Made by a program: the position numbers and the translations under genes. Positions 1 to 9,008 of a stretch of DNA of 26,960 bases are shown here, piece by piece. Origin of the DNA: Akkermansiaceae bacterium UBA5688 (GTDB lineage: Bacteria > Verrucomicrobiota > Verrucomicrobiia > Verrucomicrobiales > Akkermansiaceae); the NCBI GenBank assembly GCA_002420315.1, contig DIHU01000188.1, forward strand, positions 14,851-41,810. Reading direction: 5' to 3'. The first letter of the stretch is position 1, and the number at the start of each line of letters is the position of its first letter. The notes under the pieces were generated by a model, which was not told where the DNA came from, did no database searches, and saw only the letters and a program-made list of their open reading frames with translations.

Positions 1-2603
1 ACCATCGCCTCGGACTGAGTTCCTGGTTTGGTGAGCCCAGGAGCGTGAACGATGAAGGGAACCTTAGCCCCGATATCAAAGAGGGTCACTTTCCCCCAAA
101 GGAAATGATCGCCGAGATGATAGCCGTGGTCCGAAGTGAAAATGACAATGGTATTTTCCCACTCTCCGCTTTCTTTAAGTGAGTCGAGGACGATCTTGAT
201 CTGGGCATCGATAAAGGAAACACAAGCATGATAAGCCTGCATATATTCACGGCGAAGACCATCGTTTTCCTTGGACGCCTCAAAGCCAAACTCCTTGAAG
301 CGAGTATTAATGGCCCTGCGGGGAATCTTGTCCCAAAGGTTAACCTTCTCCGGCGTGTAGACAATCGATCCGAGAGGATAGAGGTCAAAATACTTCTGCG
401 GAGCCAGGAATGGAACGTGGGGTTTTTGAATTCCACAGGTGATGAAAAAGGGCTTCTTCCCATTTGGCTTTTCTTTCAACCAACGCGCAACCGCTCTAGC
501 GTTCTTACCATCCTTATGTTGCTCATCGGACAACCCGCTAGGGCCATATCCGGGAGGAGTCTGGGCATCGAGCTTCGACTTCGCCTGCTTCTCAAGCGCC
601 CGCCAGGCCTTGCGATTCTTGGGTAACTCCACGGAGCCATTGTCAGCCTCAAACTTCTTCCGGGTCTCCGCCACCACCGGAAGCTCGTCGTTATTGAAAC
701 GATGAACTGCGTTCCAGGCAACCTCGCGATGTTCATGACGAGGCGAGTGAAACACCTTCCCCACACTCCCCGTCCAATAACCATTTTCCTTAAAAAACTG
801 CGGCATCGAAAGCGTCCCGGGGCGAGTTTGACGAATGTCCGCCTTGTTATCAATCACTCCACTCGATTGCGGATAGAGCCCGCTCAGAAAAGAAGCCCGC
901 GACGGGCCGCACACCGGATATTGACAAAAAGCCCGTTTGAAAGTCATCGCTTTCGAGGCAAACTTCGCGAGCGTCGGAGTTTTGATATGATCATATCCGG
1001 AAGGAGAAACGTGTGTGTTGAGATCATCACAGACGATGAGAAGCACGTTTTTTTTGTTTCCCTTTTTCTTACCACTTTGCGCCGTCTTCTTGGGATTGAC
1101 TTTCTCACCCTCCTTGCGCCAACGAAACGTCTCTCCCTCAATAATGAGGTCTTTCCCAATCGTCCGCTTGGGAGCTGCCGGAGCAAATTTTTTCGGCGCT
1201 GATTTTCGGAGCAACCTCTTGGTGTCCTCGTACTTGGGATTTTCGGCCAGGTTATTCCACTCGTTGGGATCGGACTTCAGATCATAGAGCTCTTCCCCAG
1301 AGTCTCCGTAGGTGATATAACGCCATTCCTTGTTGATGATGGCATACTCACCGGGAGTCATGTAAGGCAGGTAAACATCCCGGTCTTTGGCAATCTCCGG
1401 TTTCTCCAAGGTCGATGCCAATGAAGTCCCCTCGATTTTTTGGCGGGGCTTCGGAAGTCCACACATCTCGACAAAGGTGGGATACATATCGATCAAACTA
1501 GCTGTGACATCCGTGACCGCTCCCTTCTTCACGCCGGGACCAGCCCAAATGAAGGGAACGTTGGATGTCCGCTCCCAAAGAGTGTGCTTCCCCCAATCAT
1601 ACTTCTCACCGTGGTGGTATCCGTGGTCACTCCAAAGCACTACGATGGTGTTATCGGCATAGCGGCTCTTCTCTAGGGCATTGAGCACCCGCCCCATCAT
1701 GGCATCAGCGTAACTTATGCAAGCGAGGTAACCATGAATCGCATCCTTGACCGCTCCTTTGGCCTCAAGCTCCTTATGAATCTTGGAGCGGGCCGTTTTC
1801 GCCCTCTTCATCCGTTCCGGCAAATCCTCCAGATCATCAACCTTGATCGGCGGCAGCTCGATCTGATCGCGATCATATAGATCAAAGTATTTCTGCGGAC
1901 AATAGTTCGGGAAGTGCGGTGCGTAGATTCCACATGCCAGAAAGAAAGGCTTATCGTGCTTCTTACCCAACTGATCCGCCGCCCAATTCACTCGAATGGT
2001 GTCCGCCATCTTTTCTTCCTTCTCATTCGGTAAGGCGGCCCATTCCAAAAACAATCCCCCTTTGATCTCTTTTCCTTTGTTGAAGACGCTCGCGGGAAAA
2101 GAATCAGGAAAAGGTGTCTCTTCAGTCCAATTATCAAGGGACCAGCCCTCCTGGCGCTGCGATGGCTTCCGCAGATGAAAATCGTCCCACCCCCGCACAT
2201 CGATGCTGCCCGGCATATGATGATAAAGTTTCCCGACCCCAAAGGTAGTGTATCCCGCTTTTGAGAAACTCTGGGGCAGCCCCTCGATTTCCGGATGATC
2301 GGTAAAGTAATCCGTCGACCGGTAACACCCTGTCGTCGAAGCAAACTGACCCGAAAATATGGCCGCCCGCGCCGGCGCACAATAAACTCCCGGTGTATGC
2401 GCATTCGAAAAATTAACTCCCCGCGCCGCTAGCTTATCGAGATTCGGCGTAATCGCCCGCGGAGTCGCACCTAGAGATCCGATCCAGTCATTCATGTCAT
2501 CAACCGCAAGGAAGAGAACATTGGGCTGCTTCGCATGTGCGCCACCCGCCGACAGCAATACTACTAAATGGGCTGCTTTAAAGAGATTCCAAATCCGAGT
2601 CAT
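1..2603 (-). CDS. Tandem (two-domain) secreted sulfatase, partial at window edge
   Basis: One uninterrupted reading frame of 867 codons runs from ATG at 2603 off the left edge, so the C-terminus is missing. Residues 1-24 look like a signal peptide. Domain 1 (about 27-450) has the metal-binding Asp pair D35/D36, the formylglycine-type motif C75-A-P-A-R79 and S325-D-H-G328. A Lys-rich linker (about 465-505) leads into domain 2, which repeats the set: a VCDDLN-type Asp pair, C565-G-P-S-R and S824-D-H-G827. Each half resembles iduronate-2-sulfatase-like arylsulfatases (sulfate ester hydrolysis, Cys matured to formylglycine). Both cores keep their catalytic motifs, so both are probably active. Substrate is unknown; algal or host sulfated glycans are usual for this group. 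The gene lies 69 bp after the PQQ-like gene on the same strand, probably in one transcript. I checked that both catalytic Cys codons are in frame with the same ATG. Confidence 0.9.
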   Translation of the reverse strand, partial: MTRIWNLFKAAHLVVLLSAGGAHAKQPNVLFLAVDDMNDWIGSLGATPRAITPNLDKLAARGVNFSNAHTPGVYCAPARAAIFSGQFASTTGCYRSTDYFTDHPEIEGLPQSFSKAGYTTFGVGKLYHHMPGSIDVRGWDDFHLRKPSQRQEGWSLDNWTEETPFPDSFPASVFNKGKEIKGGLFLEWAALPNEKEEKMADTIRVNWAADQLGKKHDKPFFLACGIYAPHFPNYCPQKYFDLYDRDQIELPPIKVDDLEDLPERMKRAKTARSKIHKELEAKGAVKDAIHGYLACISYADAMMGRVLNALEKSRYADNTIVVLWSDHGYHHGEKYDWGKHTLWERTSNVPFIWAGPGVKKGAVTDVTASLIDMYPTFVEMCGLPKPRQKIEGTSLASTLEKPEIAKDRDVYLPYMTPGEYAIINKEWRYITYGDSGEELYDLKSDPNEWNNLAENPKYEDTKRLLRKSAPKKFAPAAPKRTIGKDLIIEGETFRWRKEGEKVNPKKTAQSGKKKGNKKNVLLIVCDDLNTHVSPSGYDHIKTPTLAKFASKAMTFKRAFCQYPVCGPSRASFLSGLYPQSSGVIDNKADIRQTRPGTLSMPQFFKENGYWTGSVGKVFHSPRHEHREVAWNAVHRFNNDELPVVAETRKKFEADNGSVELPKNRKAWRALEKQAKSKLDAQTPPGYGPSGLSDEQHKDGKNARAVARWLKEKPNGKKPFFITCGIQKPHVPFLAPQKYFDLYPLGSIVYTPEKVNLWDKIPRRAINTRFKEFGFEASKENDGLRREYMQAYHACVSFIDAQIKIVLDSLKESGEWENTIVIFTSDHGYHLGDHFLWGKVTLFDIGAKVPFIVHAPGLTKPGTQSEAM

Positions 2604-2672
2604 AAATGATTTCGAGTAATGAACACTTTCGCGTCAGGGATAACCAGCCCCCAATCCGAGGACAATGCGCAA

Positions 2673-3923
2673 TCACTCCCCGATACAATAAACTGTCGAT
2701 AACGACCTCGCGAAAACCTGCCCCTTGACCGGGGCCAAAGTTGAACGGAAAATTTCGCTTACCTCCGCGCCCAGCGAGTTATTGGAGACGATCTCCAGCT
2801 TCTTACCAGGTTTGACCACGAGAACTCCACCTCCGTAAACATTCTGTAAAAGAACATGCCCTTTCACGACCAAGGGAGCTGAGGCAAACTCGCCCTTTAC
2901 TCCCAGTTTTTCTTCCCAATACACCTTCCCGGTTTTGGTATCGTAACAACTGGCCTTTCCTGACATTGAAACAACAAGCAAGTAACCATCAACGACTGCT
3001 GGGGAAGGGAGATCCCGTCCGCCTTTTCGTTTGGTGTGCCAAACCATGTGCGACTTGGTGACATCGCCCTTACCGCCCGGCTTAACGGCATAGGTGTCAC
3101 CTGGCTTTCCACTCACGACATGGAGGAGACCATTAAAAAAATCCGGAACTGGCGAGCCCCGTCCATTGAAGGATTTACAGAACCATAATTCCTTTCCCGT
3201 CTTAGGATCGTATCCCCGGACGCCCAATTCGCCGTTTAGAACGAGTTCCTTGCGGTCGCCATTCTCGATCACGATAGGTGTGCTCCACCCCCCCCGCGGC
3301 TTCTCTTCTCGTTTGGTTTGCCAAACGGGTTCACCCTCTTCAAGACTGAGAGCGATGAGTGAAGAAGCGCCCTCCGCATCACAATTTTGAATCACGAGGT
3401 CGCCGAGAATGATGGGAGACGCCGCCACGCCCCAAGGACCGGGAAAAGCCCCAAGTTCACGCGACCATTTCTTTTCACCCTCAAAATCAAAACAGTGAAT
3501 GCCAGCCGGACCAAAAAAAGCCACCACCCGCTTTCCGTTCGTGGCACAGGTGGGAGTCGCATAACTATTCATCTTGTGCGGATGCTCCGGAGATTTACAA
3601 AGAGTCGTTCTTTCCCAGATAATTTTCCCATTCTGCCGATCCAAGCAAAACACGTAACGTTCCCTGCCATCTTCTGAAGCACTGGTAAGGAAAAGTCGGT
3701 CGCCCCAATTTACCAGTGAAGATTGCCCCTGTCCCTTGAGCTTGGTTTTCCAGACCACTGAGTCCGCACTCCACTTCATCGGAATATCTTCCGTAGTCGA
3801 GTGACCGCGTCCGGTCGGACCGCGGAACTGCGGCCAGTTGTCCTCCGCATGCAAAACCGACAAGACTGCAAATGTTAAAACAAGAAAACAAACAACTGAT
3901 GCGCGGGTGGAAAAATCTTTCAT
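2673..3923 (-). CDS. Secreted PQQ-like beta-propeller protein
   Basis: The product is 416 residues. I chose ATG at 3923 because a clear signal peptide (KDFSTR, then a hydrophobic run ending in LHA) starts there; a GTG at 3965 would add 14 residues without need. The mature N-terminus has the EDNWPQFRGPTGRG motif common to this family in Planctomycetes and Verrucomicrobia. Repeated blade signatures follow, of the form D-x-x-T-G-K-x-x-W and W-x-T (about every 45-50 residues), as in PQQ enzyme repeat/BamB-like propellers. No catalytic residues of PQQ dehydrogenases are evident, so it is probably a scaffold or binding protein of the envelope rather than an enzyme. It is co-directional with the downstream double sulfatase, and about 435 bp separate it from the upstream DUF1501 gene. 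Confidence 0.85.
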   Translation of the reverse strand: MKDFSTRASVVCFLVLTFAVLSVLHAEDNWPQFRGPTGRGHSTTEDIPMKWSADSVVWKTKLKGQGQSSLVNWGDRLFLTSASEDGRERYVFCLDRQNGKIIWERTTLCKSPEHPHKMNSYATPTCATNGKRVVAFFGPAGIHCFDFEGEKKWSRELGAFPGPWGVAASPIILGDLVIQNCDAEGASSLIALSLEEGEPVWQTKREEKPRGGWSTPIVIENGDRKELVLNGELGVRGYDPKTGKELWFCKSFNGRGSPVPDFFNGLLHVVSGKPGDTYAVKPGGKGDVTKSHMVWHTKRKGGRDLPSPAVVDGYLLVVSMSGKASCYDTKTGKVYWEEKLGVKGEFASAPLVVKGHVLLQNVYGGGVLVVKPGKKLEIVSNNSLGAEVSEIFRSTLAPVKGQVFARSLSTVYCIGE

Positions 3924-4358
3924 GAATATTTTACAGTTACGAAGGTCTCGCTTCTCCTGTGTCACGAATAAAGAGAATTCGCTCGTTCAATGTTTCCAAG
4001 ACCTTTCCTTTTCCTCCAAAGTGAATTTTCCCATAGAAAGCTTGTAAAAAAGTTTCCAGCTCTTCTTCTCGCAGGTTTTCTCAAATTACTGCACCACTCA
4101 GAACCCGATGTCTCAAAATAAAACTTCTTTTGATTGTTCCAGATTACGGAATGGTTCCAGTCACCTTAAAGGATAACTCTATCACAGCCGAAAATCTTCA
4201 TAAGGAACACTCAAAAAAGAAGCAGGAAAAGTAGGGCATGGATTCTTTGGCCTAAACTGTTCCGCTTCTATAAATCAATAAAGCTCGCGAAGATGAGCCC
4301 AAAGACTGATGATAGAATGCGCTTGGCCATCTATGCAAAAAACTTGGTAAGCCTTACG
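3924..4358. other. Intergenic stretch without a convincing gene
   Basis: This AT-rich stretch lies between the DUF1501 gene and the PQQ-like gene. Only short open frames are present on either strand, none with both a start and a plausible ribosome site. It presumably carries the promoter for the PQQ-like/sulfatase pair and the end of the DUF1501 transcript, but I could not identify a convincing -35/-10 pair. Confidence 0.5.
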
Positions 4359-4365
4359 CTAGGCT
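4337..4365 (-). terminator. Possible weak terminator after the DUF1501 gene
   Basis: On the minus strand a 5-bp stem (AGCCT/AGGCT, loop of 6 nt that contains the TAG stop) is followed after 7 nt by six T residues. The stem is short and the spacer long, so this is only a candidate. Confidence 0.3.
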
Positions 4366-5852
4366 AAGATCCCTTTGATTACCTGACCATCATCTGTCGG
4401 CCCAATCAGACGCTGATTGAGTCCTTGGTAGGAAAAGTGAAAGCGGTGGGGATCAAGGCCAAGTAGATGGAGAATAGTCGCCTGCAGGTCACGTATTCCG
4501 ACTGGATTCTCTCCAATGTAGTACCCAATATCGTCGGTTTCCCCATAGGCTCCTGGCTTAATTCCCGCTCCGGCCATCCACATCGTGAATGCATGAGGAT
4601 GGTGATCACGGCCGTAATAGCCGGGCTTAAGAACTGAGTTAACATTGTTCTGCATCATAGGAGTTCGGCCAAATTCTCCGCCCCAAACAATAAGCGTTTC
4701 ATCAAAAAGACCTCGCTGTTTGAGATCCTTAATGAGACCCGCAATAGCCTTATCAATCTGCTGGCATTTGATCGGGAGAGTCTCATCAATCGACTCTCCG
4801 GGCGATGAACCGTGGTGATCCCACCCCCAGTCATAGAGCTGCACAAAGCGAACACCATTCTCCACGAGGCGCCGCGCCAACACACAATTGTTAGCAAAGG
4901 TAGGGTCATCTCCTTTGTATAACCTCCGCGGGTCAGCAGCCGTCTCCACATTGGAGACAAATCCCGGCTTGGCCCCATAAAGGTCGAGAACATGCTGCGG
5001 TTCTTTTCCAATATCCATTACTTCGGGAACCGACATCTGCATCCGATAAGACAACTCATATTGCGCAATCCGAGTTAATGTCTCGGGATCACCAATGTGT
5101 TGGTTTTGATATTCGTTAAGATCTTTAAGAGCATCTAAAGTTTTCCTCCGAGCCTCACGGCTCATCCCTTTCGGATCAGAAAGGTAGAGAATGGGATCTC
5201 CACCATCTGTTCGACATTGGACGCCTTGATAGAGAGTCGGAAGAAACCCGGACCCCCAAAGTGATTTGCCTGCACTGGGAGTTTTCCCGCCGGAGGCGAG
5301 GACGACAAAGCCCGGCAAATTCTTATTCTCACTTCCCAGACCATAGTTTACCCACGACCCCATTGAAGGGTAGCCCAACAAAGGATTCCCCGTTTGTAAT
5401 AACAACTGCGCCGGCGAGTGATTGAACTGATCGGTATTCATCGAGCGGATGACGCAAACGTCATCGATCACCGAACTCAATCCCGGCAATAGATCACTGA
5501 CCCACTGACCGCTCTCACCACGCTTCTGGTAGTCAAAAACTGACCCCATCATCTTAGGCGTTCCCTTGATGAATGCGAAACGCTTTCCTTCAAGATATTC
5601 TTCAGGACAATCCTTACCGTGGAATTTTGTTAAAGCGGGTTTGTTTTCGAAGAGATCGATCTGTGATGGCGACCCCGCCATGTGCAGATAAATGATCGAC
5701 TTGGCTTTCGCTGGAATTTTGACACCTTTGCCAACGCCACCTTTTTCTTCCGCGAGCAATTGATTCAGCGCCAGAGCACCAAATCCTAGACCGGCCTGAC
5801 CAAAGAAATGCCTTCGGGTCTGAGCACGGACTTTTTCGTATTGAACGTTCAT
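4359..5852 (-). CDS. DUF1501 family exported protein
   Basis: The product is 497 residues. The N-terminus carries a twin-arginine pattern (T-R-R-H-F-F at about 12-17) followed by a moderately hydrophobic stretch, as is usual for DUF1501 proteins. Family hallmarks seen are HMAGSPSQIDLF early, WGGEFGRTP near residue 390, and GRDHHPHAF about 20-30 residues later. DUF1501 belongs to the alkaline phosphatase/sulfatase-like fold group, but its reaction is not established. It is nearly always found beside PSCyt1/DUF1549/DUF1553 proteins. Here its ATG overlaps the upstream gene's TGA (ATGA, 5849-5852), so the two are translationally coupled. The pair probably acts in the envelope on complex polysaccharides, consistent with the sulfatase nearby; that role is inference. 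Confidence 0.93.
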   Translation of the reverse strand: MNVQYEKVRAQTRRHFFGQAGLGFGALALNQLLAEEKGGVGKGVKIPAKAKSIIYLHMAGSPSQIDLFENKPALTKFHGKDCPEEYLEGKRFAFIKGTPKMMGSVFDYQKRGESGQWVSDLLPGLSSVIDDVCVIRSMNTDQFNHSPAQLLLQTGNPLLGYPSMGSWVNYGLGSENKNLPGFVVLASGGKTPSAGKSLWGSGFLPTLYQGVQCRTDGGDPILYLSDPKGMSREARRKTLDALKDLNEYQNQHIGDPETLTRIAQYELSYRMQMSVPEVMDIGKEPQHVLDLYGAKPGFVSNVETAADPRRLYKGDDPTFANNCVLARRLVENGVRFVQLYDWGWDHHGSSPGESIDETLPIKCQQIDKAIAGLIKDLKQRGLFDETLIVWGGEFGRTPMMQNNVNSVLKPGYYGRDHHPHAFTMWMAGAGIKPGAYGETDDIGYYIGENPVGIRDLQATILHLLGLDPHRFHFSYQGLNQRLIGPTDDGQVIKGILA

Positions 5853-8698
5853 GGTTTTGTCAGAGTCTCGTCTAGATTGAGAAGAACGTTTGCAACCGTC
5901 ACCATTGCGGCATTGCCTTCATTGAGGCCTGCCGATTTCAGAAGGTTTTCAGCTGCCTCCAGATTGTTTTCATAGTGCTTCTCCATTGTGGAGTAAAGCG
6001 CCTGTAAGCGGACTAGTTCCTTTCTTAATGGAGACCGAACTAGAACCAATCGAAAACCATGCTCCAAACTCCTCATCTTCTTTGAAAGAGCTCCAGCCGC
6101 CTCAAGAAAAGTAGTATCATTGAGTGTGATCAAGGCCTGTAGCGGGGTGTTTGTCCGAATCCTACGGATTTGGCAAACCTCGCCGGAACCCGCATCAAAA
6201 GTCGTCAACGCTGGATAAGGACTCGTCCGTTTCAAGTAAGTGTATAACCCCCTCCGGTAACGATCAGGCCCCGTAGCATCTTTCCACTTCTCCCCACTAT
6301 AAGTGGATTTCCATACTCCGGGCGGTTGAGGTGGCATGACTGATGGTCCACCAAGCTTTTGGGTTAAAAGGCCAGAAGTCGCGAGAGCCTGATCACGTAT
6401 GATTTCAGCGGAAAGGCGAAAACGTGCTCCTCTAGAAAGCAGGGCATTGCGTGGATCCTTCGCCAAGCGATCTGGCGTCACCTTAGCACTCTGTTGGTAA
6501 GTCTTCGACATTACGATCGTCTTCAGAAGATCCTTCAATGACCATCCTTTCTCTCGGTAGTCCACCGCGAGCCAATCGAGTAAATCGGGATATGTCGGCA
6601 CAGCTCCCTGCATGCCAAAATCCTCTTCAGTCTCAACGATTCCCTTCCCAAAAAGCCGTGCCCAAATTCGATTCACCATCACCCGAGCAGTCAACGGATT
6701 CTCGGGATCCGTCAACCAACGGGCAACCCCGAGCCGATTATCTGGAAAACCCTCGGGCAAAGAACCAAACATTTCAGGTAACCGTTGAGAAACCATCTCA
6801 CCTCGATCGAGAAAATTACCCCTTCGATGCACCTTGGTCACTCGACGACGATTTACAGACAACTCCCGCATGATCGGAGTTTGAGGTATCGCTCGTCTCA
6901 CTTGTTCGAGGTTCGTTCGCGCTGCCTCTAAACGAACACTCATCTCCCGTGTCGGCCCATAGACATGAGTCACAAAAACCGACTCTAATCCACCCTTAGC
7001 ATCAACCTCTGCTTCCAGCCAACTAGGGGGAAGATTGCTCACTGATACTTTGAAATTTTCAAAAATCAGCCCCTGTCCATATTCTTGCTCGAGCGTTAGC
7101 CGGAGCTGACCACCCGTAACCGGCTGATCAAAATCAAAAACCGCAACGTGCGGTGCGGCTGCCATCGGAGAAAAAGCCCATCCAGCCTTCGTGCTCCCAT
7201 CAATCGCCTTCGCTACTTCCCACCCTTTTTGCGAAAAATCCGCACGAGGATTGGTTAATCGAAGCTTTCGTGATTTCTCACCGTCAACAAAAAGCTCAGC
7301 CGTCAACTCCCGCAACGCCACGTTCTTGTCCTTCCACTTGCCTCCAGCCTTCTTGGTCAAAGCGTCAAGACGCAGAGCCGTGAGTGGCTGGCCGGCGGGA
7401 AGATCGAATGTTAAAATCCAGGTATCTTTTTCGGGAAGTTCTCCCTTTGCGGTCAGAGCGCCATCAGCACTCTGTAATAACTCTGTTCCCTTCGTTTCCT
7501 GACCCCGCAGACTGAGTGAACGCCAAAGTGCACCTTCACCAATCTTCGTTTTCCACTTCAAAAACGCAGACTGAAATTCTTCAGGCCTAGCTTTTAGCTC
7601 TTGGTCTAGATCTTTAATTTCCATCTCCAGATCTCTGATCTCCTCGCGTTGGCTCCTAGTCGGAGTAGCCATCACCGGCGTACCCCGATCGGCATCTTCG
7701 GTCTGGTTAAAAAAGGCGTAAAAGGAATAGTAGTCTTCAATACTGATTGGATCATACTTGTGAGTATGACATTTCGCACACCCCATCGTGAGCCCCATCC
7801 AAATTTGCATTGTGGTATCAACTCGATCCTTCACTGCTGCCACCCGGAACTCTTCGTCATCGGTCCCGCCCTCATCATTCTCCATAGTATTTCGATGAAA
7901 AGCGGTCGCCAGAATTTCATCAACGTTTGCATTAGGCAAAAGATCACCTGCCAATTGCTCCGTTGTGAATTGGTCGAAAGGCATGTCAGCATTCAGAGCA
8001 TCGATAACCCAATCCCGATAACGCCAGATGTTACGACCCCGATCCTTTTCATATCCCTTGGTGTCGGCATAACGCGCCAAATCAAGCCACATTCGAGCCC
8101 AATGTTCCCCGAAAGCCTCAGAGGCCAAAATCTCATCAACAAGCTTTTTAACATCACCTGATTTCTGAAACTGTTCTGCCTCGGCCAAGGTGGGAGGAAG
8201 TCCTGTTAAATCAAGCGTTAGCCTCCGAATCAAAGTATCCCGGTCTGCCGGCTCCGACATTTCAAGTCCCACTTCCTTCAGCCCTTTGGCAACAAAATGA
8301 TCGATCGCGTTTGTTCCCCCAGTTACTATTTTTTTTCTCGGTATTTGGAACGACCAGTGCTTGTCATACGGAGCACCAGCCGCCACCCACCTTTTTAAAA
8401 CTTCTTTTTGCGACCCTGTTAATTGATGGCCCGAATCCGGCGGCGGCATCAAATCATCTTCGTCATTAGTCTCAATCCGGTAAATCAACTCCGGATCATC
8501 CACCGGCTTGAGTGCCTTCTTTGCCCCATCTGCGGTGTCCAAGCGCAACTTCCCCTTACGGGCCTCTTGATCTGGACCGTGGCAAGAGAAACAATTCGTA
8601 GAAAGAATCGGACGAACATCCCGGTTGAAATCTAATTCGGCATTGGCCTCCACAATCGAGAGGACTAGCACAGAGACGAAGGAGAATCTAAGAAACAT
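5849..8698 (-). CDS. PSCyt1/DUF1549/DUF1553 (PSD1-type) cytochrome-C-like exported protein
   Basis: The product is 949 residues. A signal peptide (about 1-20) is followed at once by the planctomycete cytochrome C motif C36-F-S-C39-H40 in the context RPILSTNCFSCHG, which predicts one covalently bound haem. DUF1549 follows (about 130-340; LTLDLTGLPPT, MWLDLARYADTKGYEKD) and contains a second CxxCH (GCAKCH in MGCAKCHTHKYDP). The middle (about 400-580) looks like a beta-rich carbohydrate-binding or discoidin-like insert. DUF1553 forms the C-terminal part (about 620-890; RGNFLDRGE, NPLTARVMVNRIWARLFGKGIV, FRLSAEIIRDQAL, RIRTNTPLQALITLND). Function is unproven; these proteins are thought to work at the cell surface or periplasm with their DUF1501 partner. 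It is the first gene of the coupled pair, 60 bp after the SelW-like gene. Confidence 0.93.
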   Translation of the reverse strand: MFLRFSFVSVLVLSIVEANAELDFNRDVRPILSTNCFSCHGPDQEARKGKLRLDTADGAKKALKPVDDPELIYRIETNDEDDLMPPPDSGHQLTGSQKEVLKRWVAAGAPYDKHWSFQIPRKKIVTGGTNAIDHFVAKGLKEVGLEMSEPADRDTLIRRLTLDLTGLPPTLAEAEQFQKSGDVKKLVDEILASEAFGEHWARMWLDLARYADTKGYEKDRGRNIWRYRDWVIDALNADMPFDQFTTEQLAGDLLPNANVDEILATAFHRNTMENDEGGTDDEEFRVAAVKDRVDTTMQIWMGLTMGCAKCHTHKYDPISIEDYYSFYAFFNQTEDADRGTPVMATPTRSQREEIRDLEMEIKDLDQELKARPEEFQSAFLKWKTKIGEGALWRSLSLRGQETKGTELLQSADGALTAKGELPEKDTWILTFDLPAGQPLTALRLDALTKKAGGKWKDKNVALRELTAELFVDGEKSRKLRLTNPRADFSQKGWEVAKAIDGSTKAGWAFSPMAAAPHVAVFDFDQPVTGGQLRLTLEQEYGQGLIFENFKVSVSNLPPSWLEAEVDAKGGLESVFVTHVYGPTREMSVRLEAARTNLEQVRRAIPQTPIMRELSVNRRRVTKVHRRGNFLDRGEMVSQRLPEMFGSLPEGFPDNRLGVARWLTDPENPLTARVMVNRIWARLFGKGIVETEEDFGMQGAVPTYPDLLDWLAVDYREKGWSLKDLLKTIVMSKTYQQSAKVTPDRLAKDPRNALLSRGARFRLSAEIIRDQALATSGLLTQKLGGPSVMPPQPPGVWKSTYSGEKWKDATGPDRYRRGLYTYLKRTSPYPALTTFDAGSGEVCQIRRIRTNTPLQALITLNDTTFLEAAGALSKKMRSLEHGFRLVLVRSPLRKELVRLQALYSTMEKHYENNLEAAENLLKSAGLNEGNAAMVTVANVLLNLDETLTKP

Positions 8699-8758
8699 GA
8701 GTAAGGTGTAACTTTTAGCCTATCTGACTGCAGATCAAACCCAAGAAAAAGGGGTGAT

Positions 8759-8971
8759 TTAGAAAAGAGCACTTGCCTCTCCAGGAAGTGGAAAATGTCC
8801 GCTTCTCTCCTTCTTCCAAATCACGTTGCTATCTTGGCGAATCTCAAAAATTCCGCCACTTCCACCCATTAAAACCACATTTTGACCAGTAGCTTTCTCA
8901 ATCTCAGCCGATACACGATCAGCCTCCGGACGGTAATTTCATTGTTCGCAATATTCAATCTCGATCGCCAT
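8759..8971 (-). CDS. SelW-like (Rdx family) protein, probable selenoprotein with in-frame UGA (CxxU)
   Basis: Read through one TGA, the frame from ATG 8971 to TAA 8759 gives a 70-residue protein that matches the SelW/SelT/SelH (Rdx) family along its whole length. A beta strand and redox loop (AIEIEYCEQ then UGA at codon 11, 8941-8939, then NYRPEADRV) are followed by a helix, GGSGGIFEIR, an I-W-K-K strand, and G-H-F-P-L-P-G-E. The UGA sits exactly where the family has the second redox residue (CxxC or CxxU). A hairpin suited to a bacterial SECIS follows (8906-8924). An ATG at 8983 and a GTG at 8989 are in frame and are alternative starts; none has a strong ribosome site. The family is a small thioredoxin-like redox protein of uncertain substrate. 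If UGA is not decoded as Sec, the gene would be a pseudogene by a Cys-to-stop change. No sel genes lie in the window. Confidence 0.8.
8906..8924 (-). promoter_or_regulatory. Candidate bacterial SECIS hairpin
   Basis: It starts 14 nt after the UGA codon, inside the SelW-like coding frame. A 7-bp stem (GGCUGAU pairing with AUCGGCU, two G-U pairs) closes a 5-nt loop, CGUGU. The loop begins 21 nt after the UGA and has G in its second position. As I recall the bacterial SECIS consensus, it asks for a small apical loop about 16-37 nt from the UGA with a G among the first two loop bases; this fits. Confidence 0.6.
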
Positions 8972-9008
8972 GAGCTTTATCATCGCCACGAATCTCGCTC
9001 TAACAAAC

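Noticed and set aside
86..2404. Many 60-170 codon frames on both strands across the sulfatase region
   Set aside because: They are in other frames from the continuous double-sulfatase frame, whose motifs cover the whole interval.
3966..4358. Open frame of about 60 codons without a start codon (plus strand, ending with TAG near 4230)
   Set aside because: No ATG or GTG at a sensible place, no ribosome site and no recognisable motif.
8939..8941. TGA read as tryptophan under an alternative genetic code
   Set aside because: TGA is used as a normal stop elsewhere in the window, for example in the PSCyt1 gene (ATGA overlap), serB and the sequence before the DUF1501 start.
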